From Porodaedalea pini (Eukaryota > Basidiomycota > Agaricomycetes > Hymenochaetales > Hymenochaetaceae): a stretch of 64,000 nucleotides of DNA. Shown here piece by piece: positions 39,340-50,970 of the stretch (position 1 is the first letter of the stretch; the number at the start of each line of letters is the position of its first letter). The notes under the pieces were generated by a model that saw only the letters and a list, made by a program, of their open reading frames with translations, did not search any database and was not told where the DNA came from. The position numbers and the translations under genes are program-made. The DNA is taken from positions 1 through 64,000 of the forward strand of contig NBAY01000044.1 of NCBI GenBank assembly GCA_002794775.1. Reading direction: 5' to 3'.

Positions 39340-40087
39340 AAGGAGACCCAACTGGGCATTTCCAAATATTGGGCACTCTTAAATAGTTGGGCACTCCCCA
39401 ATAGTTGGGCGCTCCCAATTGGGCACTCCCAATAGTTGGGCGCTCCCAATTGGGCACTCCCAAATAGTTGGGTGCTCCCAATTGGGCACTCCCAAATAGT
39501 TGGGTGCTCCCAATTGGGCACTCCCAAATAGTTGGGTGCTCCCAATTGGGCACTCCCAAATAGTTGGGCGCTCCCAATTGGGCACTCCCAATAGTTGGGC
39601 GCTCCCAATTGGGCACTCCCAATAGTTGGGCGCTCCCAATTGGGCACTCCCAATAGTTGGGCACTCCCAAATAGTTGGGCGCTCCCAATAGTTGGGCGCT
39701 CCCAATTGGGCACTCCCAATAGTTGGGCGCTCCCAATTGGGCACTCCCAATAGTTGGGCGCTCCCAATTGGGCACTCCCAAATAGTTGGGTGCTCCCAAT
39801 TGGGCACTCCCAAATAGTTGGGCGCTCCCAATTGGGCACTCCCAAATAGTTGGGCGCTCCCAATTGGGCACTCCCAATAGTTGGGCGCTCCCAATTGGGC
39901 ACTCCCAAATAGTTGGGCACTCCCAATAGTTGGGCACTCCCAATTGGGCACTCCCAAATAGTTGGGCACTCGCAATAGTTGGGCGCTCCCAATTGGGCAC
40001 TCCCAAATAGTTGGGCACTCCCAATTAGGCACTCCCAATTGGGCACTCCCAACTGGGTACTTCCAACTGGGCACTCCCAACTGGCCA
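39340..40087 (-). repeat. Minisatellite (right arm)
   Basis: Mirror image of 27313-28060, in exact register with it, so the unit number has not changed since the two arms were copied. Open frames here are by-products of the repeat. Confidence 0.9.
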
Positions 40088-40463
40088 TAAACTAGTTTTC
40101 TAGGCTCACTAAATCAAACTTCTCTGTCTCACTCAGTAATGCCTAGTCTCAGAAGAATATACAATATTATTATCATATACAGTTCTAGTTATAAACTTGA
40201 GAATGCAGTCTCTATACTGTCACGCTTGTCTCTAAAGCATCAGTCAAATTTATGAACATTAAATGTTGTACCTGATATTTGAGCACAGGTCAAGCTTAGC
40301 TATTTTTTGGACCTCAGATCTATTTTTTTTCTTGTTCTCTTCAGTTTTGCACTCTGCACTGTACTGTATATAGTATAATCATATTTAAAACTTCTAGCTC
40401 AAAGTACAGTCTGTATTACAAGCCCTATGATATGGTATAGAAGATTATATATTATATCATATA

Positions 40464-40797
40464 TACAGGTGGTTCTGAAAAGTGTTCAGCCCCTCCCCAT
40501 TTTTGGAACCGATTGACATGGCCTAAGCAGGAAGGTGATTAGCATAAGGGAGAAAACACTGGTCATTGAATATACATGATTCTTCCATTATTTGACAGGA
40601 AATAATGTATCTTGAGTGTATGTATATAATTGATACCTGTATAATTTTTTTCTAGACTGATTTTGCTTGAAGGATGAGGAGACAGATGTCAGAATGCACA
40701 GAATGGAGGTTTGGATCATACAAATCACCTTCCTGCTTAGGCCATGTCAATCAATTCCAAAAGCAGAGGGGCCAAACACTTTTTGAAACCACCTGTA
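40464..40797. mobile_element. 334 bp MITE with TACAGGTGGT ends (right arm)
   Basis: Mirror copy of 26603-26936, same length and register. Confidence 0.8.
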
Positions 40798-41148
40798 GGA
40801 AAGTACAGAGTGCTCTTTTGGCTTTAATATCTCAATTCTTGTCAGAAAAGTAGCTAAATTCATAATTTGACTAATAGCAATAATTATGAACTTAGGCAAT
40901 GTTTTAGCAACATTTTTAATGACATGCTAATGCTTTTGTAATAGCACAGCTAATAACTAGAAGATGTTGTTACAGAGCTAATTCAGTGCTATAATAATTA
41001 ACTATTTTATCATAAAATGTCATATGCATTTAGTCAAGTCAACCCAAGCAGCCAATGTAGGGTGATACAACCTCAGTAACACTCTTATGAAGACAAGCAC
41101 AACCTAAACACACAAATAACTAATGTCATGATAGCCAAGTACAAGCAT

Positions 41149-41151
41149 ATT
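41149..41151. other. Empty target site of the BiP-carrying CACTA element
   Basis: At this position the right arm reads agcat-att-attatac. Its reverse complement matches both flanks of the 24723-26248 insertion with a single AAT. This shows the ancestral, unoccupied state and fixes the insertion borders. Confidence 0.92.
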
Positions 41152-41180
41152 ATTATACTATTAAAAATGTTCCTAAACAG

Positions 41181-41631
41181 GTTATTAAAGAGTGAAGTAA
41201 GAAAATAAAGAGCCTATTCTGTAAATTTTAGGTGTTCAGACAGGCAATATTCTTCACTGATTCTTCCCTAGTTCAAATCTGAAGTTAAAGGCATAAAACT
41301 TACTGAAGGATGATCTATATGATTTATTATGATTTTAAGCAGTGACTGTGTATAGAAATGTATATTTCCTATCTTGTTTGTCTTAGCTTCAGAAACTCTA
41401 AAACTCTGCCAAACTTACTTAGCATTGACTGTCTTTAAGTATTTATTCTGCACCCAAGAGAAACATCTAAAAATCATAATAGCTTACATAAATCATTATT
41501 TAGCAAGTTTTATGTCTTTAGCTTCAGATTTGAATTCAGGAAGAATTATGGAAGAATATTGCCTGTCTGAACACCTAATCTTCACAGAATAGGCTGTTTA
41601 TCTTCTCATGTCACTTGCTGCCTCATTGATA
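41181..41631. repeat. Imperfect foldback repeat in right arm
   Basis: Mirror copy of the foldback at 24240-24690. The two halves contain gtgttcagacaggcaatatt (about 41232) and its inverted counterpart near 41555-41575. Confidence 0.65.
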
Positions 41632-41905
41632 TTTGGCAGTAATTAAACTATGTATTTAGCAATTTATTAGACATGAATTAGTGAAGAATTGAGTAAAATG
41701 TTGATTCTTGAAGCCAAAGGAGCACTTTCTGAGATGCAAAAAAGGTGATTGTAAATACTTCAGCAAATGACTGTAACTCAGATCAAAGGTCAATTCATGC
41801 AGCCAGTAGTTTGCAACCTAATCAACAGCAAGAGTGCTAAATTGTAAGGCTAAAAACAATAAAATACAGCCTCTAATGGTCCCAGATTTTATGGCAAAAA
41901 TGAAA

Positions 41906-42101
41906 TTGGGTGTGCCCAAAAGTCCCCCAGACAGTCAGTGACAGTGACACATTTGGGCACACCCAATTGGGAGTGCCCAGCAGATTGGGTGTGCCCAATT
42001 GGGAGTGCCCAGAAGATTTGGGCATGCCCAATTGGGAGTGCCCAGCAGATTTGGGTGTGCCTAATTGGGAGTGCCCAGCAGATTTGGGCACTCCCAGTCA
42101 T
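41906..42101 (-). repeat. Right terminal cluster of CCCAATTGGG-type repeats
   Basis: Mirror of 23770-23965. About five differences from the left cluster, all transitions (for example gggtactccc left, gggcactccc right). Confidence 0.8.
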
Positions 42102-42173
42102 GATACCTATTAGGTCAATTAGTTGCGTGTATGAATTGCCCTATTAGGTCTCCTTGAAGGGGTGGCCTGAAGT

Positions 42174-42182
42174 GGCTGTAAC
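42174..42182 (+). repeat. Right copy of 9-bp target duplication
   Basis: The sequence ggctgtaac is identical to 23689-23697 on the other side of the palindrome. The next bases (gtctaa) would be the original continuation after MITE copy 4. Confidence 0.7.
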
Positions 42183-42613
42183 GTCTAAATTCTCCTTATG
42201 AGTTCTCTGTAATCGCATTGTCTCAATTATAAACGGCTCGGTGCGTCCAGATGTAAATTCAAAAGAAAATATTGGTTCATCTTTCCCAGCAGGGTTTCTG
42301 AGGCAAGAACTCTGGCTCTGACTGGCGATCAAAGGCACTCGACCACTAAATAAGAGATTCATCAGGAAAAACCTCCCGGTCAGAAACCGTAGAATATATA
42401 GAATCTGTAGAATATTCAAGCAATTCCAACGGATTCTGGCCGATTCCGATTCCAACGGAATCCCAAGCATCGTATGATTTATGAGCAGATTCTATGTATT
42501 CCAATAAATTCTTATAGCATTTCACACCATTTCTTACCGGTTTTAGGTGGCATTCCAAACTTTTCAATCATTTTCTTGCAGATTCTTGTGGCAATTGAGT
42601 GTATTTAAACAAA

Positions 42614-44830
42614 TTCTAAACTAAAAGGATGCCACGGCCGGTCGTCGGAATGAAGCCTTTCACGGTCATCATGTACAGACCACCGGCGAACTTCTTCTCA
42701 GACTTGATGCCCGGGATGACGGGTATGGCAAGCAGCTCCTTTTGTACATGCGACGATGTAAGGCACGCCGCAGCATCGGTCTTGAGTTCCACAAAATCTA
42801 CCTTGTGAAGCTTGGTCTCGCCGGTTTTGAGAGCACGCAAGTATTAAGCAATGTCAGCACGACATCGTCCCATTGTCGTGACACACAGGCAAGACATGTA
42901 CCTTGCCTTCGCGTGCTCGAACATCTCCTGTTGGATAGTCTTGAGAAGTGCAGGTACGGCAGTCTCCTTCAAGCCCGTATCACGTCGCACAGAAAGTGTT
43001 TGCTTCTTCTGGATATCAACCGGACCGAGTTCAAGGTGAAGTGGAACACCTGGACAAAAAGCCATTTGTAAAACCACAGGAAAACCGAGAAATAAGGAAG
43101 AATTGAATTTTCGCGCCTTCTGTTCCCAGTCGTTGAACTTGTAGCCAGGAGTGTCGCCGTTCCGTACATCCACCTTCGCGCTTTCCTGAGCGTCTTCGCG
43201 AGCTCCTCACAGCGGTCGTATAACTCCTGCTTATTAGTGTGCATGGTGATACCGCAGGGGACAACGATTGCTTGGACGCGAGCGATGCGTGATGGGGGAA
43301 CAAGATCCTGGTTGTCGCCGCGAATCATGACCATGATTCCGACCATGCGCGTGCTAAGGCCTCACGAGTTCTGCCACAGAATAATTTACCACCGTTCGGA
43401 CCCGTACCCTGCGGATCGTCCAGGTCTTCGACCACGACGTTGAACATCTCTGGCCGTGAGAAGTCTTGGCCAAGGCAATGCGACGTCGCAGCTTGGATGC
43501 CACGGTCGGTCGTCATGTAAAGACCACCCGCAAACTTCTCCTTGTCCGACTTGATGCCTGTGATGACGAGTACGGTAAGCAGCACCTCGTACACGCGACG
43601 ATGTAAATTGAGAATTACCCGTACTTCAGTGTCGGCCTCCTTCGTGAAATGCGCAGTGTGGCCTTCCTGTCATAGGAACTCGCGCGTACGGAGGAACGGC
43701 TGGGGGCTCTTGGACTCCCAGCGCGCAACACTGATCCACTGGTTGGGCTTGAGGGGTAGATCACGATAGCTCTTGATACATTTGGTGTAGTAGGGATACA
43801 TAGCCGTTTCTGTAGTCGGACGGATTGCTATGGGCTCCTCAAGCTCGGAGCTCCCTCTGAAGACGCATGTCATATCGACCTTAATCAGCGCCTATAATAC
43901 TTGTCAGCACAAAGTGAGGGGTTACAGAACAATCAACGCACGTTCGTATACCAACCCGGAAAGTCGACCTCTTTCTTCATGCCAATAGCAATCTTCACCG
44001 TGCCGTCAATTCTCCCTTCCTCTTTCGTTGCCTTTTCCTGGGCGGCAATTGCAGACGTGCACACAGCAAGCACCACAGCCTCGGCCTTGAGTTCCACGAA
44101 ATCTACCTCGTGAAGCTTGGTCTCCCCGTTTCGAGAGCACGCCAGTATGAAGCAATGTTGGTTCCAGGGAGGAAGACAATAAAATCAGAGGCGAGGGCAT
44201 GTACGGCGAAGAGGGAAGTCGATGATGTGAGTGCTCTGCACTCACCCATCTCCTTGATTCTTGCGTTGAACCGTTCTGTTGGCAAGTAAGGACCTGAGAT
44301 GCAGATGCTTGTTTTTTCAAAATACCTTGTACTGCTTCCCAGATGATGTGCAGCCAGTGATTAAGACTGCAGCATCCACTAACGCTGTAGTAGTCTAACA
44401 TATCGGCCTTGATCAGCACCTATGATACTTGTCAGCACTAAGTGAGGGATTACAGAACAATCAGCACACGTTCGTATACGATATCGGAAAGTCGACCTCT
44501 TTCTTCACGCCAAACGCAGCCTTCACGGCGCCGTCGTTTCTCCCTTCCTCTTTCGCCGCCTTTTCCTGAATGGCAATTGCAGACGTGGGCGGAGCAGGCG
44601 CCGCAGCATCGGTCTTGAGTGTCGCGAAGTCTACTTCGTGAAGCTTGATCTCCCCGGTTCCGAGAATGCGCAAGTATGAAGCAATGTTAGTTCCAGAGAG
44701 GAAGACAGTATAATTGGAGGCGAGTGCACGTACGGCGAAGGGGGAAGTCGATGATGCGAGCGATGCATCAAGGACCGTGACAACCTTCGGGGACGTGTTG
44801 GCATCGGTTTCGACGAGGGAGCGACATTCG
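42614..44830 (-). pseudogene. Prolyl-tRNA synthetase pseudogene (in element B)
   Basis: Minus-strand pieces cover most of a class II ProRS: the start of the core KKEVDFP and MLDYYSVSGC (about 44480-44380), FNARIKEMG (about 44265), and the ATP site [18 protein letters not shown] with [15 protein letters not shown] and LRTREFL (about 43840-43670). After a TAG (L-stop-QEGHTAHFTKEADTE) come KFAGGLYMTT, GIQAATSHCLGQDF and the anticodon-binding region with YDRCEELAKTLRKA, LSVRRDTG and FEHAKARYMSCL. Frameshifts and stops break it. The linker plus KKEVDFP segment is present twice (about 44480-44830 and 43910-44260), a tandem internal duplication. It keeps the motif 2 loop lost in A. Confidence 0.87.
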
Positions 44831-45123
44831 CATTGAACGGGTTGGTAGCAGCGCTGATACGGTGCACGCTCAAACAGGTCGGCAACGAGTTTGGCATCAG
44901 CCTCCTTCGCCTCAATAGCAGACATGACAAGCTTCTCGACGAGAAGATGTTGATGCTCCGAGGGAAGTACAGAGAAATACTCTTCCGCATCGTCGATACC
45001 GCGGATAGCGAAGAACTCCTTGCGTTCCTGGTCAATCTTCTTTTCCGCTTGCTCCTTCGACATCGACAATTTTCCCAGAGTCCTTCTCGAGAATCTCGTC
45101 CTCCTCGCCCTCCTCGCCGTCAT
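44461..45123 (-). pseudogene. In-frame eIF4G-ProRS chimeric ORF
   Basis: One uninterrupted 220-codon frame. Its first half is the MA3 region of eIF4G (KEFFAIRGIDDAEEYFSVLP, LVEKLVMSAIEAKEADAKLV, ADLFERA). It then passes without a stop into ProRS N-terminal sequence (KVVTVLDASLASSTSPFAVR, TNIASYLRILGTGEIKLHEV, KKEVDFP). The junction is close to 44855. Whether it is ever translated is unknown. Confidence 0.7.
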
Positions 45124-46871
45124 GAGTCTCAGCGGGACTATTCTCCGACTTCTCCTGTAAGGGTCGAACGCGGAAGCAGGTTAAGTCTGGGACGCTGAGC
45201 AGGCTGGGCAGGTTCCACAGGTGCATTGTGGGTCAAGTCGACGCTCGTTGTACGGCTTGACAGGCGACTTGGACGAGACGAGGATGCAGTAGGAGCATCA
45301 TTAGCGGCCTCAGCGGCCTGCAGCATCTGGAACATGTTCGTGTTCGAATTTGTCCTTGAAAGGCTCGCACTGTTACGCTTGCTGTCTCCCTTCTTCGTGA
45401 AGACGCTAGCTGGTCCGAAGTTCATGGTTCCACTGCCATTCTGAATTCTGCCAAAGTTCGTCAGATCGCCCGCCTTGTTTGCAGGCCTCGAAGGACCAGA
45501 GGCGACAGCCCATCCGTCAGGACCCACTTGAGCATTTCCGTCACGATCATGACCACGGCGTGAACCACCACGAAACATGGCCGACTGTGCCAAGTTATGT
45601 TGCTCCTGTCGTGCCTTCTCTTTCGCGGCCTGTATATTGGTAAGCACAAGTGAAATTTGCTAACAAAGCAAGAGCGCGTACAGCCTCATGGATCTGGGCG
45701 ATTGTCGACGGAGCAGCGACCAAGTTGCGGGTAGTCCGTTTCCTTTCCCGCAATTCAATCACATCCTGTCCAAGAAAGTCAGCTCAACGAAAGGCTATGA
45801 AACAGAAGGTACGCACTTGTAACATGAACTGCATACGAGACGACACGTTGCTACTCTTCGCAAGCTCCTTCATCCGACTGAAATAGACATCCATGTGTCC
45901 GCGAGCCTTAGAGGTATCGAGCGCCTGACAAACACTTGTCAGTAGTTTACATAAAATTTCGATCTCTTCCTCGCGATTGTCGACGTTGCTGAGCAGCTTC
46001 TTGATACACTCATACGTGATACGCTCCATGAGCATCTGAAGATTGAAGAGCTCACCAATGAACTTGACGAGTCCGAGACCTTGACGCTTGGCCTTCTGAG
46101 CAGTGTGGTATTCGTCCGAGTACAGCGCACTCTCGCCAGCCTCCTTGTTTTCTTCCTTTTCGTTGGCATCCTTGACAGCCTGATCCTCTGTCGTCTTCAC
46201 GAGAGCCGCTGCCGCCATCGACTCCTTCTGCGTCCAGCCGCGCTCGAAGTCTTCCTGACAGCGATTCAGAAGGTACTTACGGAAAAGTTGATCACCTGTA
46301 ATCGGCTTGTCCTCAGCATTGCGGATACCATCATCCTGCACGTTCGGACTGATCTGCTCCATCATCTTATGGCACAAGCGAGCATACATCTCACTCCAGG
46401 CCGCCTCATCCGTTGCCTTCTCGAACACAAGCCGAATGAGCTGAATGAGCGTACGCCCATCCTTCTCACTCTCACTCTTGTTTGCCCACGCAATGATCTG
46501 GTTTGAGATGGACTCCAACTTCTCCATAGTGGGCTTGTTGAGCAGCAAATGGACTTTCTTGTCCACAATCTCAGGTGAGTCTGTGTCAATTGAGGCCCCA
46601 CACCTGGACGTGCTGCCCGCGGCCCAGCGGTTCGCAGCCTGCTCGAGCGGCGCGACGTGTTCGAAGGAGGAAGTAGCGTTCACTTTGAACTGATTGGCAG
46701 AAGCGCTGATACGGTCCGACGTGTTGCGTGTTGAGCCGCCACATTTCCTACGCGTACGCTTGTTGCCCACAGCGCCCGCGCCACCTGACTGGAAGAGCGA
46801 ACCATAGGCGATGGACACCCGCCTGCGAATGGAAGGCCACCGTGCCCACCACTCATTGACGTCGAGCGCAT
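44850..46871 (-). pseudogene. eIF4G gene fragment (in element B)
   Basis: eIF4G is the scaffold of the cap-binding translation initiation complex. The minus strand reads FEHVAPLEQAANRWAAGSTS, then the MIF4G HEAT domain: KVHLLLNKPTMEKLESISNQ, IIAWANKSESEKDGRTLIQL, LCHKMMEQISPNVQDDGIRN, FRKYLLNRCQEDFERGW, LGLVKFIGELFNLQMLMERI. After introns near 45780 and 45670 come the Arg/Gly-Ser linker (RGGSRRGHDRDGN, NFGPASVFTKKGDSKR) and the start of MA3. The eIF4E-binding N-terminus and the C-terminal end are missing. The main MIF4G frame is open for 344 codons, so decay is mild. Confidence 0.87.
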
Positions 46872-46912
46872 GAAGCGCTCTTCACTTGACAGTTTGTTCA
46901 GTGCAGAGAAGT

Positions 46913-47220
46913 TCAGACTTTACGGTCTTCGGCTTGAAGATGAGCAAGTTGAAAGTCGGAAGTCGGACGGCATGTTGCCTGCAGCAGTGACCAGGCGGCC
47001 GGCGAAGCTACCACTTCGTGTGTGATGGTTGTGGTGGATGTGATCGAGGGTTTTTTCAGACGTTCTGTAAGGACGTCGGCACCAGACATATTGGAGTGGC
47101 AGCAGATGTGAAGGCGATATGTGGCGTGTGTCAAAACCAACATACACGTGATCAAGTTCCCACACCTCTTCTGTGGACGACGCATCCAGGATTGGACTTA
47201 GCAGTTTTTGTCACCTGAAG
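46913..47220 (-). pseudogene. Unidentified captured fragment (element B)
   Basis: Homologous to 3065-3410 in element A, with about 30 bp of small deletions between them. It is coding-like but unrecognised. Confidence 0.4.
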
Positions 47221-47221
47221 T

Positions 47222-47920
47222 GCCTCCAAATACAAAATACATCATATCTCACTCAATTCTTCACAAAAACTCTTCAAAAAAGTTGCTAAATTCATGTAAC
47301 AATTGTTTCTAAAATTTATGTGAGCTTAGAGGACAGAAGGTGGAATATTGAGGCTGCAGTAGTGAAAATGGGTGTTTTTCTAGAAAAACTCCTTCCCTGA
47401 TTTTCCCTGAGCTCAATTTTGAAGCTAATGACATGAAACTTGTTGGAAAATGGTATCTATATTGTATATTAAATTATAGATGGCTTATAACAATGCAGGA
47501 ATTTTTTGACAACTGCCTGAGTCAAGCAAATTTGGGTGAGTTTGAGAGTTTCAGCACAACAGTCAAACAGGACAAGAGGAGACATTCACTCTAGTTCATC
47601 TCTCATAACATCAACAGTATAATATATAGACCATTCTCCAACAAGTTTCATGTCATTAGCTTCAAAATTGAGCTCAAGAAAAATCAGGGAAGGAGTTTTT
47701 CTAGAAAAACACCCATTCTCACTACTGCAGCCTCAATATTCCACCTTCTGTCTACTAAGCTCACAAACATTTAGAAGCTGTTGAGAAATAAATTTGGCAA
47801 CATTTTTGAACTGATTCTGTGAAGAATTGACAGAGATATGGATTTTACAAGTTTTTGAGGTGCTGAAATGCTCAAATTTTGTGATCTTCACATGTCTCAA
47901 GACTTATGAAAAATGCTGTA
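47222..47920. repeat. Foldback repeat, family 2 (element B copy)
   Basis: Inverted halves share ggtggaatattgaggctgca and tagaaaaac blocks (about 47340-47395 and 47700-47755). The right end is CTTATGAAAAATGCTGTA. It matches 3411-4092 in element A closely, so the repeat was present before the two elements separated. Confidence 0.72.
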
Positions 47921-48252
47921 ACCTGCAGATAGTTCATGGGTCCCAGTATAGGTCCAAGAAGCCAATCTAGTACCTGCACCTGTGTCAAGCCATGGCAGAA
48001 TCTAATGAATTCCACAATCAGTTTTTTATTCTAAAAAATTCCATAGAATCTATGAGGTGTGTCATTTTTCTATACATATTCTAAATTTCAAGCTGCAGAT
48101 TCTGTTCAATTCCAAAACTTGGACAATTTTCCATGAAATTCTACAAGTTTTCTAAATTTTGAACTGCATTCTCATGACATTCCAAAGATTCTACAAATTT
48201 CTACAATTCTAATAACTTTCTAAGGGTTTCTGAGCAGGAGGTTTTTCCTGAT

Positions 48253-48867
48253 GTTAGTCTATATTGACGTTAATCAGGAGAAAATTCCAAGTTCTCTCTC
48301 GTAACAAAATAGCCAGCTCCAGTTCCTCTTCTTCCTTTTTTTTTTTTTTTGTAAGCAGCGCAATCTACGACGAAGACTCAGACTAGATTGATCATCAACA
48401 TCCCCGCGCGGAGTCATGATCTTATCCTGAGTCCATTCTAGGAAAAGGCACTTGTATTATTGCAGCCTAAAAGTCCAGACACAACCCTACTTCGACGACA
48501 CATTACATCTTCCCTCCTGGCACAACACCGGTGCATAGCTCCCAAGTAAGCTCTCACCTCGCAAGTATCCTGGACATGCGAGTGGCAGTATCATTTCGGC
48601 TCCCCTAATTGGGATATTTCGCCAGCACGGGGGCACTTAGTGAGGAACGAAGTGGATCAGCAATAATAGTAAACGGTCGAGCGCATCACTTTCTCGCACT
48701 TCACTTGACAATACATCATGCGTTGCATTTATTGTTTAAGCTCTCAAGTATTGTAACTGCAACCGTATAGTCGCCGTTGTTCATATAGAACTACCAGTGG
48801 CAGGAACAATCAAGAGAGAAGGAGAGGAGGGATATATGGCTTCTAAACTCGCTAATCCCATTATTAT
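48253..48867. other. Intergenic region right of element B
   Basis: AT-rich and low-complexity sequence including a run of T near 48337-48350. No gene is supported. Confidence 0.5.
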
Positions 48868-49605
48868 CGCATCAGGCCTTCGTGAAGTGGCCTTTACTGT
48901 GCCAGTTCTTCTGGTCAGTTGCGATATGAATACGATCATATTCCTCGCCACTCGGGTCTTTCAGCTTCATCGCCTTGCCTTCTGTATCATACAGTCTCAC
49001 TGTAAGGCGCTCCCATGGGTCTTTATCTTTATCGCCTTTCTGCGGCATATGTTCCGAGCCGCTGCGAAACAGTATTGCAAGGTCAGCTCCATATTATGAT
49101 CATTCAAAGACTGAACATTACTGACTATACAACAGCTTTCTCCGCTCCAAGATCATCGATCCCTGTCTCCTTGCAGTAAGCAAATACGTTCTCACACATA
49201 ATCTTCTTCTTCTCTGGTTTCTTCTTGTATGTGGTAGGAGGGACGAAACGGATGGTAGAGATGTCCCTTCGAAGGACTTGGGTGGAAGAGCCTTCTATCA
49301 AAACTTTCTGCAATAGCTTTGACATATTTTATCTTCAGATTCTTGAGCGCTGGAATTGTTATCGAGTTGCTTTTGAGAGATTGTAGTCCTTCGTGTTTGT
49401 TGGTTGAATCAAACGGATCTTGGGGAGCTTTTATAGCCTTTTCTTTAGAGCCTGAGTACCGTGCCTCACTTTCCAAAGCAAAGCACTGATATTTTTTGCT
49501 TCCGAAGTCATACAGTCGCCTCAGATTAACAACAATCACCACAAACAAAGGAGGTTTGCATTCAGTCAATGATCCGAAACAGCGTGCCACTGATATTTTT
49601 AGCAA
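48868..49605 (-). CDS. Small gene of unknown function
   Basis: Minus-strand coding-like stretches: KKYQCFALESEARYSGSKEK (49605 to about 49320), VLRRDISTIRFVPPTTYKKK and CENVFAYCKETGIDDLGAEK (about 49270-49140). After a probable intron comes MPQKGDKDKDPWERLTVRLY with KLKDPSGEEYDRIHIATDQK, ending at a TGA near 48868. The last exon has even, charged, protein-like composition. I could not join the frames of the first part with normal splice sites, so start and exon borders are uncertain. Family unknown. Confidence 0.4.
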
Positions 49606-50511
49606 GGAAGAACGGTTTAAGAAGCTAAAGCAGCAGGCTATATGTTATCTCCGCCTTGAACGGAGCTCACGCCGCTATTTGCTTCCGTAACAATGTATCT
49701 TTTTCGATTATCTATGTATATGGCTCATACTAAAAGTCAAATCAGCTTTCAATTTGTGGCATGTCAGTCGGAATAGCTAGTCACGATGTGATCAAATGAG
49801 ACAAGTAATTTGATTTCTTTGCTTGGGCTCTAGTTTTACCTGAGCAGTTGACGAGAAGGTTCTAAAATTGAACGTCATGATACTTTACCCTCCGAACAGT
49901 ATATGCAATGCTTACTAGCAGGAAGATGTGACGGTTATTAAATTGCGCTATCTTCTCAGTTCAGTCAGGCTAGATCATGGCATGCCGCGACTTCAAGTGC
50001 GACCCTGCGACCAACAGCCGAAGAAGTTTGCAGCCGGTATTCTTATGCCATACAAAATAATAACAAACTAGTAACTCGACGGAGTTCGCTACATAACGAG
50101 CTTGAGAGTAAATATGCGAAGAGCATAGGAAAAAGAGCTAGCGCAGGATGCATTAAGGATTGCTGATCAATTTCAAATTGCTGCTGCTGACCGCATCCAC
50201 GGAGAACATCGATAACAATGGAATGAGTGCCGGAGAAAGGAGAGAAGCAAAAATGAGTCGACATCCCCATACGGATGAAGCAATCAATGCAGGAATCAAT
50301 GCGAAGGGACTGGTCGTCCTCACAGATGACGTCTTCAGACTGAAGGATAGCCATTCAGCATACGCAATACGGCAAGCGTTCTGCGTCGGACTGCTGCTCG
50401 TGTGCATATCGTCATTCGCCTCTTCGAGAGATCGTTAATGCGTATTCGGCACGACGGATGACCTTCGGAATAAATGATCCAACAGGCAATGAGGAACCAG
50501 ACGTCCCGTCT
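49606..50511. other. Mostly non-coding, small ORFs of doubtful status
   Basis: Overlapping small frames at 50153-50438 exist on both strands. The plus-strand one (MSRHPHTDEAINAGINAKGL) is hydrophilic and the minus-strand one hydrophobic. Neither has support beyond being open. Confidence 0.3.
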
Positions 50512-50970
50512 TCATGCTCGGACTCGAAATGCGGAAGAGGATGGCACGTACTCGTCATCGTCATCGTCCGCAGAATGGACAGAACGTAGAATGTATAATG
50601 GCCTCGCATATCTTGGCGCAATGGCTGCAGTCGACGAATGGCCGATAGCCGTGGGTCCATGCTTCGATGGCATCTGTGAGATACCGTAGGCGCTGATGTT
50701 GGCCTTCCCAAGTGATGGTCGTCCGAGGGTAAAGACACGGTGATTGTCGATGCACAAAACTTTCTCGACTGCGCAAGCGCCGCAGAATCGGTGCTCGAAG
50801 TAGATACAGTGTGTGAATGTCGCCAGCATTGGGGCCTTTCGTAGTTTCTTGGACAGAATATAGTCTGGTGAGCTGAACGGGATTGGAGAACGCGGCGGAT
50901 CCGAGAGATGTGGACGCCTTGTTGGCCCTTTCATAGTCGATTTGGAGTGGTTATCGAAGGTGTATCGCAT
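50512..50970 (-). CDS. Hypothetical protein
   Basis: A 152-codon frame beginning MRYTFDNHSKSTMKGPTRRP, with a central stretch FTHCIYFEHRFCGACAVEKV and LGRPSLGKANISAYGISQMP and an acidic end. I recognise no domain; CGAC might be half of a metal site. An overlapping frame on the same strand (50561-50776) has a CSHCAK...CPFCGR pattern, so the correct frame is uncertain. Confidence 0.35.
   Translation of the reverse strand: MRYTFDNHSKSTMKGPTRRPHLSDPPRSPIPFSSPDYILSKKLRKAPMLATFTHCIYFEHRFCGACAVEKVLCIDNHRVFTLGRPSLGKANISAYGISQMPSKHGPTAIGHSSTAAIAPRYARPLYILRSVHSADDDDDEYVPSSSAFRVRA

Larger units (their letters stand above)
42361..48252. mobile_element. Gene-fragment-carrying TIR transposon, element B
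   Basis: The left end ATCAGGAAAAACCTCCCG and inverted right end ATCAGGAAAAACCTCCTG match over 16 bp, and similarity continues (TCAGAAACC). The ends match element A. Subterminal stretches (42380-42610 and 48000-48240) are full of ATTCCA and GATTCT-type motifs. The interior, all on the minus strand, holds eIF4G and ProRS pieces, the unidentified fragment and a foldback repeat. No clear target duplication was found, unlike A. No transposase. Confidence 0.78.

Noticed and set aside
50153..50438. Overlapping small ORFs on opposite strands
   Set aside because: Neither strand shows a motif or splice context; they may be chance frames.
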